Assembly (NCBI GenBank): GCA_963833375.1
Contig: CAWHXR010000004.1
Span: forward strand, 434,001 to 498,000
Source: DASUPK01 sp963833375
GTDB lineage: Bacteria > Actinomycetota > Thermoleophilia > Solirubrobacterales > 70-9
Direction: 5' to 3'
DNA: 64,000 bases
Every line of letters begins with the position of its first letter. Positions within the stretch are counted from its first letter, which is position 1. The translations under genes and the position numbers were made by a program. The notes below the pieces were generated by a model. That model saw only the letters and a program-made list of their open reading frames with translations. It was not told the origin of the DNA and did not search any database. Below, piece after piece: positions 52,394-60,647 of the stretch.

Positions 52394-52510
52394 CCACATC
52401 TTCCAGGCCTTGACGACGACACCTGCTGGAGTTGGCACCTTCCTCGAACGCAAGTCCGAGGGGGTTGCCGGGGCTTCATCGGGCCAGTCCCTCCACCCCT
52501 CTTGATGTGG
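52394..52510 (-). promoter_or_regulatory. SAM-I (S-box) riboswitch aptamer
   Basis: The minus-strand leader matches the S-box consensus in order: CACATCAAGAGGGGTGGAGG, then GACTGGCCCGATGAAGCC, CGGCAACC, a variable arm, GGTGCCAACTCCAGCAG and the closing GATGTGG. P1 pairs 52510-52504 with 52400-52394. With SAM bound, P1 forms and the downstream terminator folds, so expression stops. It sits directly in front of the threonine-synthase-like gene and the sulfur carrier gene. Confidence 0.95.
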
Positions 52511-52527
52511 TGAGTATGTGCCGAAGG

Positions 52528-52533
52528 AATATA
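52528..52533 (-). promoter_or_regulatory. candidate -10 box of the riboswitch transcript
   Basis: TATATT lies 17 nt before the aptamer P1 strand. A weak -35 (AATTTG at 17 nt spacing, or TTTGCG at 15 nt) lies upstream. Confidence 0.6.
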
Positions 52534-52645
52534 GCAACGCCCAGGCGGCGCAAATTCGGGCGCGCGCCTGCGCCCAGATGGTGACCGTGGCGTAAAGTGG
52601 GCTGCGCCATGGAATTGGAAGCGATGAGCCCAACGGGTCCGGAAG
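52534..52645. other. intergenic region between the riboswitch promoter and corA
   Basis: This 112-nt gap holds the promoter region of the riboswitch transcript (minus) and the upstream region of corA (plus). A TAAAGT box at 52594-52599 could serve corA with a leader of about 40 nt. I see no gene in it. Confidence 0.4.
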
Positions 52646-53647
52646 ATGCCGAACCTCCCTCGCCCCAGACTGCGCAGAACCCGCGCCGGCGAGCTCGTCG
52701 CGCCGCTTCCGCCTGAGCCACAGGCGCCCAAGGTCGAGGAGATCGCGGCCGAGGGGCTGCGCTGGGTGAAGATCGACCAGCCCGGCGCCCTCGAGCAGGC
52801 CTGGCTGGAGGAGAACTTCGAGTTCCACGCCCTCGATTTCGAGGACGTCCTCTCGCGCAACCAGCGCCCGAAGATCGACGTCTACGACGACTACCTCTTC
52901 ATCGTCCTCCATTTCCCGATCTTCGACCGAGCAGCCCGGCGCCTGGGAGCAGGCGAGCTCGACCTCTTCGTGGGCCCCGGCTTCCTGATCACGATCCCGA
53001 ACCAGCCGCTGCAGCCCGTCGAGTACCTGTTCGAGCGTTGCCGCCAGAAGGAGGAGATCCGCGAGCAGCTCTTCTCCCGCGGCTCTGGGTACCTGCTCTA
53101 CCGCCTGGTCGACGACGGGTTCGACTACTGCTTCCCGATGCTCCGCAAGATCGGGAACAAGCTGGACGCGCTTGAGTCCGAGATCTTCGAGGGCCGCTCC
53201 GAGGAGATCGTGCGTGACATCTCCAACGTCAAGCAGGAGATCATCAACTTCCGCAAGGTGATCCGGCCACAGCGCCCGGTGCTCAGGGACCTGGAGAAGG
53301 TGAAGCAGCGCTACCTGGCCCCCGAGATGGACCTCGAGATCTACTTCGACGACATCGTCGACGCCCACGAGCGGATCTGGGACATGCTCGAGAACTACAA
53401 GGAGGTCGCCGAGGCGCTCGAGGAGTCGAACGAGTCCGTGATCTCGCACAGGGTCAACGACATCCTTCGCGTGCTCACCTCGATCAGCGTCATCGTTCTG
53501 CCGCTCACCCTGCTGGCGAGCATCTGGGGAATGAACGTCCGCGTTCCGGGCGAGCAGAACCTGACCGCCTTCTATCTGATCGCCGGCGTCATGGTGGTCC
53601 TGCTCGTCGGCATGGTCGCCTTCTTTCGCAGGCGCGGCTGGCTCTAG
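52646..53647 (+). CDS. corA: CorA family magnesium/divalent cation transporter
   Basis: A 333-residue channel protein of the inner membrane. It has a long cytoplasmic N-terminal domain with acidic helices (MLRKIGNKLDALESEIFEG), a stalk helix and two C-terminal membrane segments. The signature GMN is at residues 295-297 in SIWGMNVRVPG, at the end of the first segment. It ends with the basic FFRRRGW. The ATG at 52646 has a weak GGAAG upstream. Its TAG shares a CTAG with the stop codon of the convergent propeller gene. Confidence 0.95.
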   Translation: MPNLPRPRLRRTRAGELVAPLPPEPQAPKVEEIAAEGLRWVKIDQPGALEQAWLEENFEFHALDFEDVLSRNQRPKIDVYDDYLFIVLHFPIFDRAARRLGAGELDLFVGPGFLITIPNQPLQPVEYLFERCRQKEEIREQLFSRGSGYLLYRLVDDGFDYCFPMLRKIGNKLDALESEIFEGRSEEIVRDISNVKQEIINFRKVIRPQRPVLRDLEKVKQRYLAPEMDLEIYFDDIVDAHERIWDMLENYKEVAEALEESNESVISHRVNDILRVLTSISVIVLPLTLLASIWGMNVRVPGEQNLTAFYLIAGVMVVLLVGMVAFFRRRGWL

Positions 53648-54831
53648 CCGGAGATCAGCTTCAGCTTCTTCGTCAACGCGTTCGGGTCGCCCCCGGTGGG
53701 GACGTACGTGACCGTCAGCTTCACCTTCGCCCTGCCCTTGCGCTGGAGCGTGCGGCGCAGCGAGCGACCCTTCTTGCCCTTGCCCGGCTTCACCTTGAGC
53801 TTCACGGTCCCGCCCACCGTCCCGAGGCTCTCCCGGGCGGCGCTCGTCAGCGCGAGGGAGTTGAGGCCCTTCCCCTGCAGGCCCAACTGACCCGGTCCCG
53901 GCACATTGACGAACAGCGCGGCCGTCCCGTTCTTCTTCCGCTTCAGCTTCCCGAAGCTGAAGTCGTTCGAATCGACGGCGACTCCGCTGATACTGACCGT
54001 CCCGGGAACCAGAGCGTGATTGGGGCCCGTGCCGTCCAGGTTCGCTCTGCCGACCTCGCCGACCTGATCCGACCAGAAGAGGTACCGCGAGTCGAGCGCC
54101 AGGGCGGCATCGCTCGCCCCGGTGACGAAGTCCTGCTTGACGCCGGTCCCGTCCAGGTTCGCACGGAGGATGCGGGTGTTCTCGCCGGCCGTGTAGAAGA
54201 CGTAGGTCGAGTTTGCGACCGGGTTGCAGGGCTCATGGAGGCCGCTGCCCTGCACGGCATTCGGGATGAAGGCCTGGTTGACCCCGCTCCCGTCCAGGTT
54301 GGCGCGGCCGATCGAGTTGACGGAGCTGTTGTCGTTGCCCCAGTAGACGTGCTTGGAGTCCACCGCCACGCCGCAGAGTGAATTCGCGCCGGTGATGAAG
54401 TCGCGCTTGATTCCTGTGCCGTCCAGGTTGGCTCGCCCGACCGCGCTGACGCTCTCGTCCCAGTAGATGTGTCCCGAGTCGACGGCGACCGAGCAGGGGC
54501 GGCTGAAACCGGTGATCCCGGTGATGAAGTTCTGGTCCACTCCGGTCCCGTCGAGCGTGGCGCGACCGATGGTGTCGGTCGCCTGATTCCCCCAGTAGAT
54601 GTGCTTGCCATCGACGGCAACGCCACAGGGGCCATGCGCGCCGCTGATGAAGCTCTGGTTGACCTGGCCGCCGTCCACGGTCGCGCGGCCGATCGTCGTC
54701 CCGACGCCGCCGTCCCAGTTCGCCCAGTAGACGTACGCATGCGCCTGGGAGACGAGCGTCAACAGCATGGCGGCGCCGCATGTGGCCACCAGGAGCGCCT
54801 GCCTGATTCCGATGCTGGATGGGCTCTTCAT
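53644..54831 (-). CDS. exported six-repeat YWTD-like beta-propeller protein
   Basis: A 395-residue exported protein with a signal peptide (about 1-32, cut near AHA). It has six repeats of about 40 residues, each with a strand like HIYWGN and then IGRANLDGTGV (variants such as VGRANLDG and ILRANLDG). The repeats resemble the six-bladed LDL-receptor class B propeller. A C-terminal Lys/Gly-rich beta domain (about 265-395, TVKLKVKPGKGKKG) follows, of a kind common on secreted proteins in this lineage. The ATG at 54831 has GGAG 5 nt upstream. The ligand is unknown. Confidence 0.8.
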   Translation of the reverse strand: MKSPSSIGIRQALLVATCGAAMLLTLVSQAHAYVYWANWDGGVGTTIGRATVDGGQVNQSFISGAHGPCGVAVDGKHIYWGNQATDTIGRATLDGTGVDQNFITGITGFSRPCSVAVDSGHIYWDESVSAVGRANLDGTGIKRDFITGANSLCGVAVDSKHVYWGNDNSSVNSIGRANLDGSGVNQAFIPNAVQGSGLHEPCNPVANSTYVFYTAGENTRILRANLDGTGVKQDFVTGASDAALALDSRYLFWSDQVGEVGRANLDGTGPNHALVPGTVSISGVAVDSNDFSFGKLKRKKNGTAALFVNVPGPGQLGLQGKGLNSLALTSAARESLGTVGGTVKLKVKPGKGKKGRSLRRTLQRKGRAKVKLTVTYVPTGGDPNALTKKLKLISG

Positions 54832-54884
54832 GATCTCCACCCTCGCCCTCCCCGGGGGGCGGGGAGACTACTACTGACCGTCAA

Positions 54885-54890
54885 TACGAT
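54885..54890 (+). promoter_or_regulatory. candidate -10 box of a leaderless promoter for the HIT gene
   Basis: TACGAT lies 7 nt before an in-frame GTG (54898) and overlaps the annotated ATG at 54889. If the promoter is used, translation must start at the GTG. Confidence 0.45.
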
Positions 54891-55389
54891 GCCGACTGTG
54901 GCAACCCAGCGAATCTGGGCGCCGTGGCGCCTCGAATACGTGAAGGACGCATCCAAGGACAACGAGAGCGAGTGCATCTTCTGCGCCAAGCCGGGCGAGG
55001 ATGACGACGAGGCGAACCTGATCGTCCATCGCGGCGAGCGCTGCTTCGTGATCCTCAACAAGTTCCCGTACACGAACGGGCACCTGATGGTGGCCCCCTA
55101 CGAGCACGTGGCGGCGCTGCAGGAGCTGGACGCCGAGACGATCGCGGAGATGATGGAGCTGGCACAGCGGGGCATGACCGCCTTGGAGGCCGGCTACGCC
55201 CCCCATGGCTATAACGTCGGCTTCAACCAGGGCCGGGTGGCCGGCGCCGGGGTCGAGCACCACATCCACATGCACGTCGTCCCGCGCTGGGGCGGCGACA
55301 CCAACTTCATGCCGGTCCTGGGCGACACCCGCGTCATGAACCAGACCCTCGAGGACAGCTACGAGACCGTCCGCAAGGGCTTCGACTGA
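54889..55389 (+). CDS. HIT family protein, Ap4A phosphorylase-like
   Basis: A 166-residue nucleotide-binding protein. It has IWAPWRLEYV, a zinc-type pair Cys29/Cys32 (CIFC), NKFPYTNGHLMVAP and the histidine triad HIHMH at residues 125-129 followed by VVPRWGGDTNFMPV. This arrangement is shared with the mycobacterial diadenosine tetraphosphate phosphorylase. The start is ATG 54889 or GTG 54898 (three residues later). The phosphomannomutase gene follows after 3 nt, so the two form an operon. Confidence 0.88.
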   Translation: MPTVATQRIWAPWRLEYVKDASKDNESECIFCAKPGEDDDEANLIVHRGERCFVILNKFPYTNGHLMVAPYEHVAALQELDAETIAEMMELAQRGMTALEAGYAPHGYNVGFNQGRVAGAGVEHHIHMHVVPRWGGDTNFMPVLGDTRVMNQTLEDSYETVRKGFD

Positions 55390-55392
55390 GCG

Positions 55393-56769
55393 ATGGCGAT
55401 CAGCGCTCCCCCGGCGGGGATCTTCAAGGCCTACGACATCCGCGGCGTCTACGGGGAGGAGATGGATGCCGGCACCGCCCACCTGATCGGGCGCGGCTTC
55501 GCGCGGGTGCTCGCCAGGCTTCGCGGGAAGGAGACGTCGGAGCTCCGGATCGGACTCGGCCGCGACATGCGCCTGACGGCGCCCGAGATGGCCGCCGCGG
55601 TCCGGCAGGGGCTGGTCGAGGAGGGCGTCACCGTCCTCGACGCCGGGCGGGTCGCCACCGAGATGAGCTACTTCCTCGTCGGATCTCGCGAGCTCGACGG
55701 CGGCGCGATGGTCACGGCGTCGCACAATCCCAAGCCCTACACCGGGGTGAAGCTCATGAGGGAGGGCGCCCTGGCGCTGTCGGGCGACGCCGGGATCCAG
55801 GACGTCCGCGCGGAGATCGAGGCCGGCCTGCCGGAGCCGCCCGGCGGCGGGTCCGTCGAGGAGATCGACATCTACCCCGCCTTCCACGAGCACATGCTCG
55901 GCATCGTCGATCCGGACGCGATCGGCCCGCTCCAGATCCTCGCCGACGGCGGCAACGGGATGGCCGGCCCGATGGTCGGGCCGCTGCTCGAGCGGCTCAA
56001 CCTCGAGGTCACCACCACCTACTGGCAGCCCGACGGCAACTTCCCCGACCGCGAGCCGAACCCGCTGCTCGAGGAGAACCGGCGATTCATCATCGAGCAC
56101 GTCAAGTCGGAGGCGGTCGACCTGGCGATCGCCTGGGACGGCGACGCCGACCGCTGCTTCTTCATCGACGGCAAGGGCAGCTTCTGCGACGGCGACTTCG
56201 TCTGCGCTCTGCTGGCCCGCGCCGCGCTCGCCAAGCGGCCCGGTGCCACGATCCTCTACGACCCCCGCTCGAGCCGGGCCGTCCCCGACACCGTCGCTGC
56301 CGCCGGCGGCAAGTCCGACCTGAGCCGCGTCGGGCACGCGTTCTTCAAGATCCGCATGCGCGAGACCGAGGCGGTCTTCGGCGGCGAGGTCTCCGGCCAC
56401 TACTACTTCCGCGACTTCTACTGCGCCGACTCCGGCACGATCCCGGCCCTGCTCATCCTCGAGCTCGTCTCCCGCGAGGGCCGTTCGCTGTCCGACCTGA
56501 TGGCCGAGTTCCGCTCCCGCTACTTCATCTCCGGGGAGATCAACTCCGAGGTCGCCGACCAGGACGAGAAGATGCGCGAGATCGCCCGGCGCTACTCCGA
56601 CGGGGAGATCGGCTGGCTCGACGGTGTCTCGGTGGACTACGCCGACTGGCACTTCAACGTGCGCCCCTCCAACACCGAGCCGCTCCTGCGCCTCAACCTC
56701 GAGTCGCTCGTCTCGCGCGAGGACATGGAGGCGAAGCGCGACGAGGTCCTGGATTTGATCCGCTCGTGA
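55393..56769 (+). CDS. manB: phosphomannomutase/phosphoglucomutase
   Basis: Interconverts hexose 6- and 1-phosphates, supplying GDP-mannose or other sugar nucleotides. The 458-residue protein has FKAYDIRGVYGEE, the phosphorylated Ser110 in VTASHNPKPY, the metal loop DGDADR, the sugar loop GEVSGHYYF and the phosphate site RPSNTEPLLRLN. It is full length. Sequence alone does not settle mannose versus glucose preference. It lies 3 nt after the HIT gene. Confidence 0.94.
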   Translation: MAISAPPAGIFKAYDIRGVYGEEMDAGTAHLIGRGFARVLARLRGKETSELRIGLGRDMRLTAPEMAAAVRQGLVEEGVTVLDAGRVATEMSYFLVGSRELDGGAMVTASHNPKPYTGVKLMREGALALSGDAGIQDVRAEIEAGLPEPPGGGSVEEIDIYPAFHEHMLGIVDPDAIGPLQILADGGNGMAGPMVGPLLERLNLEVTTTYWQPDGNFPDREPNPLLEENRRFIIEHVKSEAVDLAIAWDGDADRCFFIDGKGSFCDGDFVCALLARAALAKRPGATILYDPRSSRAVPDTVAAAGGKSDLSRVGHAFFKIRMRETEAVFGGEVSGHYYFRDFYCADSGTIPALLILELVSREGRSLSDLMAEFRSRYFISGEINSEVADQDEKMREIARRYSDGEIGWLDGVSVDYADWHFNVRPSNTEPLLRLNLESLVSREDMEAKRDEVLDLIRS

Positions 56770-56839
56770 TGATGCGAGGGTGCTCCGTAGGGGGACCCGA
56801 GGAGCTGATGCGAGGGCCCGCGTCAGCGCGACCCGCTTG

Positions 56840-57916
56840 ATGGCGAGGCCGGTTGACGCTCCGCCGGAGGTCTGGCAGAAGATCGCCGACGCCGGCATCC
56901 GGGTGATGCGGATCCCGACACCCTTCCAGGTGGGCCGGGTCAACTGCTACCTGCTCGAGGACGATCCGCTCACCCTGGTCGACGCGGGCCCGAACTCCGG
57001 CAAGGCGCTCGACGAGCTGGAGCGGCAGCTGGAGGCGCTCGGCCACCGGATAGAGGACCTCGAGCTGGTGATCATCACCCACCAGCACATCGATCACCTC
57101 GGGTTGGTCGACATCGCCGCCAAGCGCTCCGGCGCCGAGGTGGCCGCCCTGGATCTCGTCGCTCCCTTCGTCGAGAACTTCGGGGACGACGCCGAGCGCG
57201 ACGACGCGGAGGCCGCCGCGCTGATGCGGCGCCACGGCATCTCCGAGGAGGTGGTCACCGCGCTGCGGCAGGTGACCGGCAGCTTCCGCGCCTGGGGGTC
57301 GAAGACGAAGGTCACCAGGCCGCTCCACGACGGGGAGCTGCTGGAGCTGCGGGACCGCAAGCTCGAGGTCCAGCACCGGCCCGGCCACAGTCCTTCGGAC
57401 ACCGTCTTCTGGGACGAGGAGCGGCGGATCCTGCTCGCCGCGGACCACCTGATCAAGCACATCTCCTCAAACCCGCTGATCTCCCGGCCGCTGGACGGCT
57501 CGGCCGGGCGCACCCAGGCCCTGGTCACCTATCTGGAGTCTTTGAAGAAGACGCGGGAGCTTCCCGCGGAGGTCGTCCTCTCCGGCCACGGCGAGCCGAT
57601 CACCGACCACCGGGTTCTGATCGACAGGCGCTTCGCGATGCACCAGCGCCGGGCGGAGAAGCTCTACGGACTGATCGCCGAGCGGTCGCGGACCGGACAC
57701 GAGCTGGCCCAGGCGCTCTGGGGCGATGTCGCGGTCACCCAGGCGTTTCTGACGCTCTCGGAGGTGATCGGGCACGTCGACCTGTTGGTCAACGCCGGCC
57801 ACGTCCGCGAGGTGGAGGACGGCGAGGTCCTGCGCTACGAGGCGACCTCGGATCTGCCCGCCGATCAGCTCGGCGACCTGATCCCTGGCGGTAACCCTGT
57901 CGCGAGCCAGGGTTAG
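56840..57916 (+). CDS. metallo-beta-lactamase fold hydrolase (glyoxalase II/LACTB2-like)
   Basis: A 358-residue protein with the metal motif HQHIDH at residues 81-86, further ligands in QHRPGHSPSD and LAADHLIKH, and LSGHGEPITD. The C-terminal 70 residues form a winged-helix-like extension (ALWGDVAVTQAFLTLSEVIGH). It resembles MBL proteins that hydrolyse thioesters or RNA; the substrate is unknown. The ATG at 56840 starts the conserved region. It precedes the lipid kinase gene by 8 nt. Confidence 0.86.
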   Translation: MARPVDAPPEVWQKIADAGIRVMRIPTPFQVGRVNCYLLEDDPLTLVDAGPNSGKALDELERQLEALGHRIEDLELVIITHQHIDHLGLVDIAAKRSGAEVAALDLVAPFVENFGDDAERDDAEAAALMRRHGISEEVVTALRQVTGSFRAWGSKTKVTRPLHDGELLELRDRKLEVQHRPGHSPSDTVFWDEERRILLAADHLIKHISSNPLISRPLDGSAGRTQALVTYLESLKKTRELPAEVVLSGHGEPITDHRVLIDRRFAMHQRRAEKLYGLIAERSRTGHELAQALWGDVAVTQAFLTLSEVIGHVDLLVNAGHVREVEDGEVLRYEATSDLPADQLGDLIPGGNPVASQG

Positions 57917-57924
57917 AGGAAGAG

Positions 57925-58938
57925 GTGTCGCCGACGATCGCCCCCGCCCAGAGAGAACCCGCCCCCGCGGCGCCCGCTGTTCCGCTCGAGCCGGACGCGG
58001 ACAAGAAACGGATGCTGATCATCGTCAACCCATACGCGACCACGGTCTCGAACCGGCTCAAGAACCTGGTCGTCTACGCGCTGCAGGCTCGCTACGACGT
58101 CGAGGCTGTGGACACCGAGGCCGCCGAGCACGCGATCGAGATCGGGCGCGAGGCCCGCAACGGCGGCTACGACATCGTCGTCGCCTTCGGTGGGGACGGG
58201 ACCCTGAACGAGGTCGCCAACGGGCTGGCAGGCACCGACGTCCCGGTCTCCGTCCTTCCCGGCGGCTCGACCAACGTCGTCTGCCGGACCCTCGGTATCC
58301 CGAACGACGTCGTCGATGCGACGGAACACCTGATCGGGATCGCCGACGACTTCCGCCCGCAAAAGATCGACCTGGGCCGCTGCAACGGGCGCCGCTTCGT
58401 CTTCGCCTGCGGCGTCGGCCTCGACGCCACCGTCGTCAAGCGCGTCGACGCGCATCCGCGGCTCAAGGCCCGGGCGCGCCAGTGGTACTACACCTGGGCG
58501 GCGATCAGCGGGTTCTACCGGCACTACCTGCGCAACCCGGTCCGGCTCGAGCTCGAGATCGCGGGCGAGAGGCACGAGGGCGTCACCGCCATCGCGCAGA
58601 ACTCCGACCCGTTCACCTACTTCTCCAACGTCCCGATCCGGATCTGCGAGGACGTCGGCCTCGACGACGGCACGCTCTCGATGGCCCTGCTCCATCGCGC
58701 CAAGCAGCGAGACATGCTCCCGATCGCCGCGCGCGTTCTGAGCCGTCGCCTGCACGTCTCCAAGCATCGGCAGATCGAGGAGTTCGACGACGTCAGTGAG
58801 GCGATGGTCCGCTCGATCTCGATGGACGAGGACGGCCAGCCCCGGCCGTTCCCGGTTCAGGTCGACGGCGACTACGTCGGGGAGCACACCGAGCTGAGCT
58901 TCTCGGTGGAACCCGGCGCGCTGACGGTCGTCTCCTAG
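57925..58938 (+). CDS. diacylglycerol/sphingosine kinase-like lipid kinase
   Basis: A 337-residue lipid kinase of the DAGK catalytic family. It has IIVNPYATTVSNR, the nucleotide loop FGGDGTLNEVANGLAG at residues 88-103 (GGDGT at 89-93) and LPGGSTNVVCRTLGIP, plus CGVGLDATVVKRV. Bacterial members phosphorylate diacylglycerol or related lipids, or act in phospholipid turnover. An Ala/Pro-rich N-terminus precedes the domain. The GTG start follows AGAGGAAGAG 1-10 nt upstream and lies 8 nt after the MBL gene. Confidence 0.87.
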   Translation: MSPTIAPAQREPAPAAPAVPLEPDADKKRMLIIVNPYATTVSNRLKNLVVYALQARYDVEAVDTEAAEHAIEIGREARNGGYDIVVAFGGDGTLNEVANGLAGTDVPVSVLPGGSTNVVCRTLGIPNDVVDATEHLIGIADDFRPQKIDLGRCNGRRFVFACGVGLDATVVKRVDAHPRLKARARQWYYTWAAISGFYRHYLRNPVRLELEIAGERHEGVTAIAQNSDPFTYFSNVPIRICEDVGLDDGTLSMALLHRAKQRDMLPIAARVLSRRLHVSKHRQIEEFDDVSEAMVRSISMDEDGQPRPFPVQVDGDYVGEHTELSFSVEPGALTVVS

Positions 58939-58983
58939 ATTCGGCCGCGGCGCCGGTGAAGGCCGGGCAGGGCGAGGCCGTCC

Positions 58984-59442
58984 CTATTTGTGCTTCGCCG
59001 TGAAGCTGACCTTCGTCTTGCCCGCTGAGCAGAGGTCCTGGGCGGGGAAGTGGTAGATCGCGTACCCCTCGACCTCATTCGGGCTCACGAATCTGCCGTG
59101 GATCTTGTCGAACTTGCTGCCGACGAACGTGTGGGTCAACGTGAAGGTGCGATCCTTGCCCAGCTTCTTCGAGGACGTCCCGTCGAGGGTGAAGACCGGC
59201 GTCGAGAGGCAGTCCCCCCGGGCGACGGTCGGCTCGGTCGTCAGGGTGACCTTCCCCTTCTTCACGGTGAACTGGATCTGCCGGTAGGACGAGCTGACCG
59301 CATCCTGGGAGGTCTTGCCGCTGTACTTCCCGGTCTTGATCGCGGTGCCGGCGCCTGCGGTCCCCGCTCCCCAGGCGAGCAGGAGCAGCAGGACCAGCGG
59401 CACGAGCGGCGCTCCGCTGCGAAGTGTCTTGGGTCGGCTCAA
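58984..59442 (-). CDS. exported protein of unknown function
   Basis: A 152-residue protein with a signal peptide (about 1-30, a Leu-rich core followed by GAGTAGAG). The mature part is beta-rich, with alternating Lys and hydrophobic residues (RQIQFTVKKGKVTL, KDRTFTLTHTFVG) and two Cys that may pair. I do not recognise a family. The TTG start at 59442 is preceded by AGGAGAGGAAG, a strong ribosome binding site, so I trust it over other starts. It converges with the lipid kinase gene. Confidence 0.7.
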   Translation of the reverse strand: MSRPKTLRSGAPLVPLVLLLLLAWGAGTAGAGTAIKTGKYSGKTSQDAVSSSYRQIQFTVKKGKVTLTTEPTVARGDCLSTPVFTLDGTSSKKLGKDRTFTLTHTFVGSKFDKIHGRFVSPNEVEGYAIYHFPAQDLCSAGKTKVSFTAKHK

Positions 59443-59484
59443 CTTCCTCTCCTGGTCCCCGCGCTCTGACAGTATCGCGGAGCG

Positions 59485-59918
59485 ATGGCCACCGGGGACC
59501 CCAGCTGCCGCTTCTGCCAGATCGTCGCCGGTGAAGAGAAGGCCCACCTGGTCTTCGAGGACGAGCGCACGATCGCCTTCCTCGACAACCGTCCCCTCTT
59601 CCACGGCCACGCCCTGCTGATGCCGCGCGATCACCACGAGACCCTGGCCGACCTCCCCGACGACCTGGTGGGGCCGATGTTCGCCAACGCCCGGCTCCTC
59701 TCGAGGGCCGTGCCCGCGGGCGATGAGGAAGCCCGGGTCCTTCGTGGCGCTCAACAACGTCGTCAGCCAGAGCGTGCCTCACCTCCACGTGCACGTCGTG
59801 CCGCGGAAGCCGAAGGACGGGCTGCGCGGGTTCTTCTGGCCGCGGACGAAGTACGACTCAGAGGAGTCAGATGCGCGAGGTGGCCGAGCGGGTGCGGAGG
59901 GCGGTCGCGCGGGGCTAG
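59485..59918 (+). pseudogene. HIT family hydrolase, interrupted by two one-base frameshifts
   Basis: The N-terminal half (SCRFCQIVAGEEKAHLVFED, then HGHALLMPRDHHETL) and the histidine triad region (SQSVPHLHVHVVPRK) of a standard HIT protein are present but in different frames. Removing one C from the CCC at 59732-59734 and the T at 59867 restores one 143-residue protein ending at TAG 59916-59918. The first shift joins DEEA to GSFVALNN and the second joins DSEEQ to MREVAERV. Either the gene is broken or the sequence has errors here; the product would be a nucleotide hydrolase. Confidence 0.75.
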
Positions 59919-60601
59919 CCAGCTTCGCCCTGCCCGAGGCGGGCGAGCCGAACGGGATGGTGGCGGTGACGCTCACCGACGCCTTCGACCTGCCGCGCAG
60001 CTTGCTCTTCCCGGCCTTGTTCAGCTTGAGGACCTCGACCTGCTGGCCGGAGGCGAGCGACAGGCCGCTCGCCTTGCCGATGGTGGCCTTGCCGAGCTTG
60101 GCGACCAGGGAGACGCCGTCCACCTTGGTGCTCGCGTTGATCGCGACCAGCAGGCCCTTCTTGCTGACCTTCGAGAGCTTCTTGCTCCGACGGTGACGGT
60201 GGCCTGCGGCCGCGCCTGCGGGGTCCCGTTGGAGGTGACGTGGAGCGTCGCCTGCATCGTGGTCGGGTGCACCGAGCAGAAGAACGTGTAGATCGCCGGC
60301 ACTCAGGTACTGGGTGCCGCCGACGCCGGTGCGTCCCGCCGGAGATCGTCGGCGTCCGGAAGAGGGCCTGCCCATCGGGGCCGTTCTGGTGGGCCGTGAC
60401 GTTGTGGGTGCTGCCGGTGACCTGGAACTGGACGACCTCGCCCTGGTCGGTCGTGTAGGTCGGCGCCGAGTAGGAGTTGTCGCCTTGCCCGACGATGGTC
60501 TGAGAGGCGGCGAGCGCGAGCCCGCCGGCGAACAGCACACCGGCGATCACCAGCCCAACGACTGGACACAGCCGCCCGACTCTGTCCCTGGCCCTCAGCA
60601 C
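59915..60601 (-). pseudogene. exported cupredoxin-like protein, interrupted by several frameshifts
   Basis: A GTG start at 60601 gives a signal peptide (VVGLVIAGVLFAGGLALA) and a cupredoxin domain with GQGDNSYSAPTY, VQFQVTGSTHNVTAHQ, YTFFCSVHPTTMQ (Cys, His and Met as copper ligands) and a C-terminal beta domain (KKLSKVSKKGLLVAIN). These parts lie in different frames, with apparent extra bases near 60330-60333 and 60294 and a missing base near 60190. A fourth shift would bring it to the TAG at 59917-59915, next to the HIT stop. Probably assembly error or decay. Confidence 0.7.
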
Positions 60602-60647
60602 TCCACCGGGGTTATACGCGAGATCCAGCTCGCGGGATTGCCCGGCC

